Assembly: GCA_964617665.1 (NCBI GenBank)
Contig: CAZUAH010000812.1
Coordinates: forward strand, 1-5,208
Length of the DNA: 5,208 bases
Reading direction: 5' to 3'
Source: JADHUC01 sp964617665
GTDB lineage: Bacteria > Planctomycetota > Planctomycetia > Pirellulales > Pirellulaceae
Positions 1 to 5,208 of this stretch are shown in pieces (position 1 is the stretch's first letter; each line of letters begins with the position of its first letter). The notes beneath the pieces are model-generated. The model made no database searches, was not told where the DNA came from, and saw only the letters and a program-made list of their open reading frames with translations. Both the position numbers and the translations under genes were made by a program.

Positions 1-2
1 GG

Positions 3-27
3 CTCCTGCCAGACGAGCTGGCAGGGG
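3..27. repeat. Short inverted repeat (hairpin) at the window edge
   Basis: CCTGCCAG at 5-12 is the exact reverse complement of CTGGCAGG at 18-25, with a 5-base loop ACGAG. One G-U pair and one more C-G pair extend the stem to 3-27. No T-tract follows, so it is not a standard intrinsic terminator. If the upstream reading frame is real, the hairpin lies inside coding sequence and may have no function. Confidence 0.4.
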
Positions 28-119
28 GCCAATACCAACTCAAACAGTCGAACTACCGGTATCAGGCTGCGAACCGGACGGGCCGTGAGCGAACGGAAGG
101 ACGACAGCAATGCACGTGA
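3..119 (+). CDS. Possible C-terminal fragment of an upstream gene (truncated by window edge)
   Basis: Reading from base 3 gives 38 codons open to a TGA at 117-119, with a plausible hydrophilic protein tail (begins LLPDELAGGQYQLKQ, ends GRQQCT). If real, the gene overlaps the start of the next gene by 10 bases (110-119), an arrangement typical of translationally coupled genes in an operon. The ribosome site and start codon of the acyltransferase would then lie inside this reading frame. The alternative frames are also open for part of this stretch (frame 1 to about 163, frame 2 to a stop at 86-88), so openness alone is weak evidence in GC-rich DNA. I do not recognise the sequence and assign no function. 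Confidence 0.3.
   Translation, partial: LLPDELAGGQYQLKQSNYRYQAANRTGRERTEGRQQCT
95..100 (+). promoter_or_regulatory. Ribosome binding site of the PLP acyltransferase
   Basis: GGAAGG lies 9 bases before the ATG at 110, a good Shine-Dalgarno position. An in-frame stop at 86-88 rules out a start much further upstream. GTG at 116 and ATG at 119 are in frame but worse placed. Confidence 0.65.
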
Positions 120-1216
120 TGGAAAGCCCGCCGGGGGCAAGGGCCGTTATCGACGGTCGTGAGGTCGATTACTTCTGTGGCTGCGGCTATTACTGTCTGC
201 AGGGCCATCCGGCGATCATCGACGCAGCATGCAAGGCCGTTCAGCAATACGGACTGGGCAGCGCGACATCGCGATCGGGTTATGGAGACAATCCTGCGTT
301 GCTGGAAGTGGAAAGGAATGCAGCCAAATTCTTCGCCACGGAAAGCGCGCTGTATTACGTCTCCGGATATTTGGGAAACGCTATTCTGCTGCGGGGCCTG
401 CGAGAAGACTACGACGTCATCTTCTACGACAAGGAATCCCACTATTCTGTTCTGGATGGCATCGCAACCGCCGACAAGCCAGCCGTTGCATTTGCCCATC
501 GAGACGCTGACGACTTAAAGACGCAGGTCGCGAGGCATCTGAAACCGACTGAACGACCGATGGTGATCTGCGACGGAGTCTTTCCCGTGTCCGGCGGTTT
601 GTCTCCGATTCCGGAATACGTCGATGTGCTGCAGAAGTACGACGACTTCACGATCTGCGTGGACGATGCTCATGCGACCGGCGTCATCGGCGAATTGGGT
701 CACGGCTGCTACGAACATCTCGGTCTTTCGGGCCCGCGATTGTACAGTTCGGGGACTTTGAGCAAGGCGTTGGGAGGTCATGGCGGAATCATTGCCGGAG
801 ACGCGAGCCTAATTGAGCGGCTGAAGAACAAGTCGAAGATACCCAATGGATCCAGCTCCCCACCTACGCCGGCTGCGGCAGCATCGGCCAAGGCGCTGGA
901 GATTCTGCGAGATACTCCTGAACTCAGGAAGAGACTTTGGGACAACACGCTATACGCAAAAAGCCGATTCCGAGAGCTTGGTTTCGACGTCAACGACACG
1001 CCTGTCCCGATCATTTGTCTGTCGTCCAAGAAAGCGAATCTGGAAACGCTGCCCGACAAGCTGCTCGACAAAGGCATCGCTATTTCGCGGTACTACGCTG
1101 GCGGACACGCGTACTCAAGCGTTCCTGCAGGCGGAGCCGTGCGAATCGCTATCTTCTCTGACCACACGAGGCAGCAAATCGACCGGCTGGTACAGGAGAT
1201 AGGGACGCTGATATAG
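110..1216 (+). CDS. PLP-dependent alpha-oxoamine synthase family acyltransferase (BioF/KBL-like)
   Basis: This encodes a 368-residue fold-type-I PLP enzyme, probably cytoplasmic. The family condenses an acyl-CoA or acyl-ACP with an amino acid and releases CO2 (or, in KBL, handles 2-amino-3-ketobutyrate). The sequence shows the family order: YGLGSATSRSGYG (47-59), a LEVE region (65-68), SGYLGN (85-90), the ESHYS site (109-113), VDDAHATGVIGELG (184-197) and TLSKALGG (216-223). By family alignment, K219 is the Schiff-base lysine, and D185 and H188 contact the PLP ring. SSSPPTPAAAASAKALEIL (248-266) and the small C-terminal domain also match. The usual length is about 390-400 residues, so the N-terminus is short by roughly 30, and an in-frame stop at 86-88 prevents a longer start. 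The usual NxYLGL region is replaced by a Cys-rich GCGYYCL (24-30), and the His usually preceding the LE motif is absent. No other biotin or threonine-catabolism gene is visible, so BioF, KBL, sphingolipid-type synthase or a secondary-metabolite enzyme all remain possible. Family assignment is firm; the substrate is unknown. Confidence 0.93.
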   Translation: MHVMESPPGARAVIDGREVDYFCGCGYYCLQGHPAIIDAACKAVQQYGLGSATSRSGYGDNPALLEVERNAAKFFATESALYYVSGYLGNAILLRGLREDYDVIFYDKESHYSVLDGIATADKPAVAFAHRDADDLKTQVARHLKPTERPMVICDGVFPVSGGLSPIPEYVDVLQKYDDFTICVDDAHATGVIGELGHGCYEHLGLSGPRLYSSGTLSKALGGHGGIIAGDASLIERLKNKSKIPNGSSSPPTPAAAASAKALEILRDTPELRKRLWDNTLYAKSRFRELGFDVNDTPVPIICLSSKKANLETLPDKLLDKGIAISRYYAGGHAYSSVPAGGAVRIAIFSDHTRQQIDRLVQEIGTLI

Positions 1217-1274
1217 AACAGTGAGAAATCGTCGATGTTGGCAAGAAGGTGATCTGATCGTCGAGGCGAGGCTC

Positions 1275-1390
1275 AACGCTACCGCAACGCGGTTCCGCCA
1301 CACAGCCCAGGGTTGCGCAGCTACCCTGGGGACGCCGTCGAAGAACCCACAATCCGCCATCCATCACGTACCCCAACGGGGTTTCGTCAT
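1275..1390 (+). repeat. Left repeat arm with three hairpins
   Basis: Three palindromes follow one another. Hairpin 1 is ACCGC-AAC-GCGGT (1281-1293). Hairpin 2 pairs CCCAGGGT (1306-1313) with ACCCTGGG (1323-1330); inside it, after a T-T mismatch, GC pairs with GC. Hairpin 3 is CCCC-AAC-GGGG (1371-1381), with one extra A-T pair. The arm matches the reverse complement of the right arm strongly in two blocks: 1301-1316 (15 of 16 bases) and 1370-1390 (20 of 21 bases). The stretch between hairpins 2 and 3 is about 11 bases longer here than in the right arm and only loosely similar. The arm ends just before the transposase ribosome site. Confidence 0.8.
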
Positions 1391-1391
1391 T

Positions 1392-1397
1392 GGGAGG
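1392..1397 (+). promoter_or_regulatory. Strong ribosome binding site of the transposase
   Basis: GGGAGG is 8 bases upstream of the ATG at 1406 and fixes that start over alternatives. It begins 10 bases after the last paired base of hairpin 3 in the left arm, so the hairpin would sit in the 5' leader of any transcript starting upstream. Confidence 0.75.
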
Positions 1398-1405
1398 AAT
1401 AGAAC

Positions 1406-1861
1406 ATGCCGCAATCCCTCGCAAATGTGATCATCCACATCGTGTTTTCAACAAAGAATCGCAAACCCTTTCTTCGCGATGGCGGCTATCGCGAGGAGAT
1501 GCACAAGCAACTGGGTGGGGCCTCGAAGACATTGGATTGCCCGCCGATCATCGTCGGGGGCACCGAAGATCACGTACACATCCTCGCCCGCCAAGCCCGG
1601 ACAATCTGTTTGGCTGACTGGATCAAGGAAATCAAACGCACTACGACCCTCTGGGTCAAAGAGCGGGACAGACCGTTCGAGGGATTCCAATGGCAAGCAG
1701 GTTACGGCGCGTTTTCGGTCAGCCAGTCCAATGTCGATCAGGTTATTGCGTACATCAAGAACCAGGAGGAACACCATCGGCGGTTTGACTTCAAGACCGA
1801 ATTTCGGACGTTGTTGGAGCGACATGGAATCGAGTATGACGAACGCTACGTTTGGGATTAG
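1406..1861 (+). CDS. tnpA: IS200/IS605-like HUH transposase (REP-associated tyrosine transposase type)
   Basis: The 151-residue product is a complete Y1 single-stranded DNA transposase. Such enzymes cut and rejoin single-stranded DNA at hairpin-bearing ends through a 5'-phosphotyrosine link. Visible signatures are the N-terminal strand VIIHIVFSTKNRKPFL (8-23), the metal-binding HUH motif HVH (H56, H58) in GGTEDHVHIL, the WQAGYGAFSVS block (96-106), and VIAYIKNQEEHHRR (113-126), in which Y116 is the expected catalytic tyrosine. The ending HGIEYDERYVWD is, from memory, common in this family. Length is normal for TnpA and no frameshift or premature stop is seen, so the gene looks intact. It lies between two inverted hairpin arms, which are its probable substrates, and has no tnpB partner. 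A 247-codon frame on the opposite strand (1448-2191) runs against it but has no recognisable protein features. Family assignment is firm; RAYT versus minimal IS200 is inferred from the flanking repeats. Confidence 0.93.
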   Translation: MPQSLANVIIHIVFSTKNRKPFLRDGGYREEMHKQLGGASKTLDCPPIIVGGTEDHVHILARQARTICLADWIKEIKRTTTLWVKERDRPFEGFQWQAGYGAFSVSQSNVDQVIAYIKNQEEHHRRFDFKTEFRTLLERHGIEYDERYVWD

Positions 1862-1916
1862 GCATACGGCGCTGATGGCCAAACCATCGCGCACCCGTGT
1901 CCGAATAGTGGCGACG

Positions 1917-2027
1917 ATGACGCAACCCCGTTGGGGTTGGAATGTGGATTTTCGGGTGGCTGATTCCCTGGGTAGCCAAGAGGCAACCCAGGGCTGTGAG
2001 ACGAAACGCCGTTGGCGTAAAGACGTT
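1917..2027 (-). repeat. Right repeat arm with three hairpins, inverted copy of the left arm
   Basis: The order is the mirror of the left arm. Hairpin 3' pairs AACCCC (1924-1929) with GGGGTT (1933-1938) around a GTT loop. Hairpin 2' pairs CCCTGGGT (1966-1973) with ACCCAGGG (1986-1993); inside it, after an A-A mismatch, GCC pairs with GGC around an AAGA loop. Hairpin 1' pairs ACGCC (2006-2010) with GGCGT (2014-2018) around GTT. Read on the minus strand it matches the left arm block for block. Hairpins 1 and 2 carry paired base differences from their left-arm partners that keep the stems intact. It starts 55 bases after the transposase stop codon. Hairpin 2' could also slow or end transcription, but no T-tract follows. 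Confidence 0.8.
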
Positions 2028-2051
2028 CCACCCCGATTGCTCGATTCGTTT

Positions 2052-2070
2052 CTGCTACCCACCGGGGCAG
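2052..2070. repeat. Imperfect hairpin just outside the right arm
   Basis: CTGC (2052-2055) can pair with GCAG (2067-2070), and CCC (2058-2060) with GGG (2064-2066), leaving a TA bulge and a three-base ACC loop. The three-base loop resembles the arm hairpins, so the repeat unit may extend to here. No matching sequence is seen outside the left arm, so this is uncertain. Confidence 0.35.
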
Positions 2071-2217
2071 GAATGAAGACCTGAAGTACAAAATCAGTTG
2101 ACGACCAACCCAACTGGCCCAAGCCGAATTGGATCGCTCGAATTCTCTGACTGTACGCGTTCTGGTCAGGGGCACCGGAATCGCGGGACAAAAGGACACA
2201 AAACTCAGCACACGCTA

Positions 2218-2246
2218 AATACAGGGGGTGCGAGCGTGATTATAAT
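2218..2246 (+). promoter_or_regulatory. Candidate sigma70-type promoter of the large exported protein
   Basis: TATAAT at 2241-2246 is a perfect -10 consensus. With the optimal 17-base spacer, the -35 would be AATACA (2218-2223), matching TTGACA in only its last three bases. Transcription would begin near 2253, giving a leader of about 75 bases before the ATG at 2327. The surrounding DNA is fairly GC-rich, so a perfect AT hexamer is noticeable, but a single -10 box is modest evidence. Confidence 0.45.
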
Positions 2247-2316
2247 AGCCACGATTGCCAGGCGAGATCGCTTTCAGGCTCGTGCCAAAACGACAAGCAT
2301 AGCATCAAAGTGATAC

Positions 2317-2320
2317 GGGA
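2317..2320 (+). promoter_or_regulatory. Ribosome binding site that favours ATG 2327 over GTG 2324
   Basis: GGGA ends 6 bases before ATG 2327 but only 3 bases before GTG 2324. The spacing and the stronger start codon both favour 2327, making the protein one residue shorter than the longest reading frame. Confidence 0.5.
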
Positions 2321-2326
2321 TCCGTG

Positions 2327-5200
2327 ATGAGAACACTACGTCAAGTACTCAACCACGTTGGACTTGGAGCACGCGCGTTGCTCGATGGGCGAATGGACCG
2401 ACTCAGGCGTCGCGCGAAGCAACGGATTTCTTCTCGGTCACTCCGAATTGAGTCGCTGGAAGATCGCCGGCTGCTGGCGTACGTGGTTGATGTCGGCGAG
2501 GATGCAGTCTTTACCGCATGCAACAAACACTATACTGAGACTGATGTTGACTGGCCGGCTGTGTCTGACGCTAGGGCGAGTTCAGGGGGGAATACGATTT
2601 CCGTAGGCGGAGACGGCTTCGAATATTTTGGACTTGCCGAGGCTGGGGTGTCTTTTGAAGTTGTGGGCGAGTCGGGCGGATTTGCATATGTCTCGATGGT
2701 CATCGCCGGGTACACAGCATCAGCGGATGTGGAGAAGGGGTATTGCCCGAGTAAAAAAGAGAACGACTGCAAATTGGATGTCATGGCACATGTAATATTG
2801 GACCGAGATTCACAGAGCGGTTCGGGGGGGCACTCTTTTGAACTATTTGACAAGAGTCTGAAAAGTGGATCTAAGAGATATCACGGAGGTCGCCGTTCAT
2901 TTGAAGCAGGGGTGTGGCTTGAGCCAGGATTCACCCCCTTCATCATTGCTAAGATTCAAACGTATCAAACCAACCGCGATCTCTTTGACTGGGCCACACA
3001 CACTTATGATTCGGATCTGAGAAGTAGCAAAAGTTCGTTAGTGTTGGTCGTAGACAGCGTGCGAGTTCAATGGGCGCGTCCTTCCACCGGCTCTGAGCCT
3101 AACCAACGGCCGATCGCGGATTTCACGTATTCTCCGGGCTACGTGCCGCTTGGCGATGCGGCAACTTTCGATGCCACGAACTCTCGTGATCCAGACGGGT
3201 ACATCTCCAACTACGCTTGGGACTTTGGAGACGGTAGTACGGCTTCACGCGCAAAACCCTCGCACTCGTATGCCACGCCGGGTGAATACCCGGTCACGCT
3301 GACCGTAACCGACAACAAAGGCTGGACCGACACGGTGCAACACGTCGTCACAGTTGGCGAAATATGGCTGGATCGTCTTCAAGCATTCGACGACGTTCGC
3401 CTTTTGGGCGACGACGATCCAACAATCTGGACCAGGGCGACTCATGATGACGAGGGTGATCTGATAGTGGACGGCATAAAGGACCTTCTTTTTGATCGAT
3501 GGCCAACTCGGGGGTGGTTCGAGATCAAGGCTAAGATCAACAAACCAGATCCAGAGCCGACCTGGGAGCCACGGGTAGAATACTCGTGGAAACTACTCGA
3601 TGGGAACGGCGCTGAGATCGGAAAGAATGGCGAGGGAACGGAAACGGGATGGGACATCGCCTTCAAGGTCCACAGAATGCCCAATACGGTTGGGCAGTAC
3701 AAAGTCGTGCTTTCCTTCGACTTTTTCGATGAGGACGGAAAGAAGCTCGGCTCCCAATCCGTGACTCACCCGTTCTACGCGACTTACGCGGAGTCCACAC
3801 TGCGTCCCAAGGAAGCTTGGGTTGAGAAGGCAACCGAGTGGGCCACGGGTGCGGTCAGTCCCATCACTACCGTTCACTACCTAGCGATGGGGATTTGGGA
3901 AAACTCGGGGTGGGATTACAACCCAGGAATCCGAGATGGGCCAAACCGTGGTCGGTGGATCGGGCTGGTTGAGGGAAGGCTCTCTTCTGGCCAATGCGCG
4001 ACTTTCGCCAACGCCTGGAACAATCTGAGTGGTGTGTTAGGGGTGCCGGGTACTTATGTTGCGCCGAGGTACGAAGGGAAGAACGGATACGGATTTGTCA
4101 CGACCACGTCGATGTTTTCCTTGGACAAGGGCTTGGACAGTGGGAACGTCCATCCGCCGGGACAAACCTATAACGATCGATGGTACTTCTACAATCATGT
4201 AGTTGGTGAATACAAGGGCAAGTTCTACGATCCGACGTTCGGAGAGGCGGGGTTCACGCCGATTGACAAATACGTCGAATGGAATGTCACTACTGAGGAC
4301 GACGGAACTCGACTTCGGCGTTTAGAGGACGGCTACTGGCTTGACGTAGTGAGCGATACGTACTTTCGTCTTGCACCCGTCATGGCGCGGGATCTTGGGG
4401 CCACACGCGGCTCGTCTTTGGTGGGAGCAGCGACCTTCTCGGGGAATTACGATGTCCATCGAACTGACCCGGATGGTGATGGAATCTACAACACATCATC
4501 TCTCGATATCGAGATAGATGTTGCTACTCCGGGAGAGTATGCTGTTCACGGCGCTCTGAAAAACGGTGACCAAGTCGTTGCAACGCGAGACAGCATCTAT
4601 AGCACCGTTGCTTCTCCCGTGTCTTTCACGGTGACACAGTCCGGAACTAGCGTTGTCACCATTGACTACAGTGGCGAGGAGATTTTTCAGAGCGGCTTCG
4701 ATGGGGCGTTTGTCGCCGATTTGTCGATCAGCGACTCCAACGGCAACACGGTCGACGAACATCAGTTCACCACACCTCAGTATGCGCATGGCGAGTTTGG
4801 CGAGGTTCCGTTACACCTTGGCGAGGTGACAGCCACTGGTCAAGACTCAGATGAAAACGGTCTATTTGAATTGCTCAATGCGACCGTTCAACTCGACGTT
4901 CGGCATTCCGGGGACTATGAGTTGGAGACCCATCTGTATTCGCTCGATGGCGAATTGCTGGAGAGGACGCGAGAAACGAGGCTATTGGCGGCCGACGCGA
5001 CTGAAGTAAACCTGGAAATCGACGGGACTCGAATCTCGGCCTCACAGGTTGATGGACCCTATAGTTTAGCTGTGGTCATCCTGGACAGCACAGGTTTCCA
5101 ACTCGCATACGCTGAAATCGAGACGGATGCGTACTTGTCCAGCGATTTTGCAGGCCCCTCCGGCGGCCCAGATTCTCTTCACGATTGGGGATCATTTTGA
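2327..5200 (+). CDS. Large exported multidomain protein: planctomycete N-terminal motif, PKD domain, transglutaminase-like domain, two C-terminal Ca-loop modules
   Basis: The product is 957 residues (numbered from ATG 2327). Residues 1-51 are Arg-rich and end in RIESLEDRRLLA (40-51), the planctomycete LExR-xLLA motif of exported giant proteins; no classical hydrophobic signal peptide is visible. Residues 52-255 look beta-rich and are unrecognised (Cys at 65, 140 and 148). A PKD domain spans about 260-344, with NYAWDFGDG (295-303) and HSYATPGEYPVTLTVTD (313-329). A beta-rich linker (345-490) leads to a transglutaminase-like domain: C557 in SGQCATFANAW, H624 in FYNHVV, and D635 in KFYDPTFG have the order expected of a Cys-His-Asp triad. 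Such domains act as proteases, amidases or crosslinkers; the reaction here is unknown. Two related modules follow, starting with DPDGDGIYN (714-722) and DSDENGLFE (840-848), each running through a G-(E/D)-Y strand to a T..Y or T-D-A-Y ending; the Asp-rich starts resemble Ca-binding loops. There is no dockerin, LPxTG or C-terminal anchor. The gene stands alone and is probably transcribed from the promoter at 2218-2246. A cell-surface or secreted role is inferred. Confidence 0.9.
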   Translation: MRTLRQVLNHVGLGARALLDGRMDRLRRRAKQRISSRSLRIESLEDRRLLAYVVDVGEDAVFTACNKHYTETDVDWPAVSDARASSGGNTISVGGDGFEYFGLAEAGVSFEVVGESGGFAYVSMVIAGYTASADVEKGYCPSKKENDCKLDVMAHVILDRDSQSGSGGHSFELFDKSLKSGSKRYHGGRRSFEAGVWLEPGFTPFIIAKIQTYQTNRDLFDWATHTYDSDLRSSKSSLVLVVDSVRVQWARPSTGSEPNQRPIADFTYSPGYVPLGDAATFDATNSRDPDGYISNYAWDFGDGSTASRAKPSHSYATPGEYPVTLTVTDNKGWTDTVQHVVTVGEIWLDRLQAFDDVRLLGDDDPTIWTRATHDDEGDLIVDGIKDLLFDRWPTRGWFEIKAKINKPDPEPTWEPRVEYSWKLLDGNGAEIGKNGEGTETGWDIAFKVHRMPNTVGQYKVVLSFDFFDEDGKKLGSQSVTHPFYATYAESTLRPKEAWVEKATEWATGAVSPITTVHYLAMGIWENSGWDYNPGIRDGPNRGRWIGLVEGRLSSGQCATFANAWNNLSGVLGVPGTYVAPRYEGKNGYGFVTTTSMFSLDKGLDSGNVHPPGQTYNDRWYFYNHVVGEYKGKFYDPTFGEAGFTPIDKYVEWNVTTEDDGTRLRRLEDGYWLDVVSDTYFRLAPVMARDLGATRGSSLVGAATFSGNYDVHRTDPDGDGIYNTSSLDIEIDVATPGEYAVHGALKNGDQVVATRDSIYSTVASPVSFTVTQSGTSVVTIDYSGEEIFQSGFDGAFVADLSISDSNGNTVDEHQFTTPQYAHGEFGEVPLHLGEVTATGQDSDENGLFELLNATVQLDVRHSGDYELETHLYSLDGELLERTRETRLLAADATEVNLEIDGTRISASQVDGPYSLAVVILDSTGFQLAYAEIETDAYLSSDFAGPSGGPDSLHDWGSF

Positions 5201-5208
5201 GGGACTCC

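Larger units (their letters stand above)
1275..2027 (+). mobile_element. IS200/IS605-like or RAYT-REP element: transposase flanked by inverted palindromic arms
   Basis: The element is a single small HUH transposase gene (1406-1861) between two related repeat arms in opposite orientation (1275-1390 and 1917-2027). No tnpB follows. Classical IS200/IS605 elements end in subterminal hairpins that are not inverted copies of each other, whereas REP-associated tyrosine transposases (RAYTs) are typically flanked by REP palindromes in inverted orientation. The layout here therefore fits a RAYT-type unit better. The boundaries given are where similarity between the arms ends; I see no target-site duplication, as expected for this transposase chemistry. 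Whether it is still mobile cannot be judged from one copy. Confidence 0.7.
2071..2326. other. Intergenic region upstream of the large exported protein
   Basis: No gene is supported here. The short + strand frame 2098-2313 and the minus-strand frames crossing this stretch have no recognisable domain and read through the palindromic arm or non-coding DNA. The stretch contains a purine-rich segment (about 2178-2202, with GGGACAAAAGGACACAAAAC) and the promoter and ribosome site of the gene at 2327. Nothing else is recognisable. Confidence 0.6.

Noticed and set aside
62..499. A 145-codon minus-strand frame over the acyltransferase start
   Set aside because: It is a shadow of the well-supported PLP enzyme on the + strand, with no domain of its own.
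1966..1993. Hairpin after the transposase as an intrinsic terminator
   Set aside because: The stem is strong, but no T-tract follows, and an inverted counterpart lies upstream of the gene, so a repeat-arm role explains it better.
1275..2027. CRISPR array or other tandem-repeat defence locus
   Set aside because: The repeats are two inverted arms around a transposase, without regularly spaced direct repeats, spacers or cas genes.
1448..2191. A 247-codon frame on the minus strand opposite the transposase and right arm
   Set aside because: It lies antisense to a firm HUH transposase gene, runs through the palindromic arm, and has no recognisable domain. Long antisense frames are common in GC-rich DNA.
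1858..2211. A 117-codon minus-strand frame after the transposase
   Set aside because: Its translation includes the repeat arm (PGLPLGYPGN and NPNGV segments), so it is repeat sequence read as protein.
2098..2313. A 71-codon + strand frame in the intergenic region
   Set aside because: No good ribosome site, no domain, and it overlaps the candidate promoter of the next gene.
4466..4495. Dockerin domain suggested by the DPDGDG loop
   Set aside because: Only one such loop per module is present, without the paired Ca-loop plus helix pattern of a dockerin, and it is internal rather than at the C-terminus.

Overview
The window most likely comes from a planctomycete (Pirellulaceae-like). The strongest clue is the motif RIESLEDRRLLA about 40 residues into the last gene; this arginine-rich LExR-xLLA type of N-terminus is typical of large exported planctomycete proteins. 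The palindromic intergenic repeats with AAC/GTT loops next to a small HUH transposase, and the wide gene spacing, fit the same group. This assignment rests on family knowledge; no rRNA or marker gene is present. All three confident genes lie on the + strand.

Region 1 (1-1216): possibly the tail of an upstream gene (stop at 117-119), overlapping the start of a complete PLP-dependent alpha-oxoamine synthase-type acyltransferase (BioF/KBL/serine palmitoyltransferase superfamily) at 110-1216. The PLP-binding residues are intact, but the N-terminus is short and unusual, so the substrate cannot be named.

Region 2 (1275-2027): a compact mobile or REP-type element. A 151-residue IS200/IS605-like (REP-associated tyrosine) transposase sits between two inverted arms of about 110-116 bp. 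Each arm carries three hairpins. Between the arms the hairpin stems differ by paired, compensatory changes, so base pairing appears to be what is conserved. No tnpB is present.

Region 3 (2028-2326): non-coding. It holds one further imperfect hairpin, a perfect TATAAT box with a weak -35, and a purine-rich ribosome site.

Region 4 (2327-5200): one 957-residue multidomain protein, probably exported. In order it has the planctomycete N-terminal motif, an unrecognised beta-rich region, a PKD domain, a beta-rich linker, a transglutaminase-like Cys-His-Asp domain, and two related C-terminal modules that each start with a calcium-loop-like Asp-rich motif.

Nothing shows that the three genes work together; they look like an enzyme gene, a selfish or domesticated repeat element, and a surface/secreted protein that happen to be neighbours. 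The most interesting material is the transposase/repeat-arm pair and the domain architecture of the large protein. I see no tRNA, rRNA, CRISPR array or defence system.
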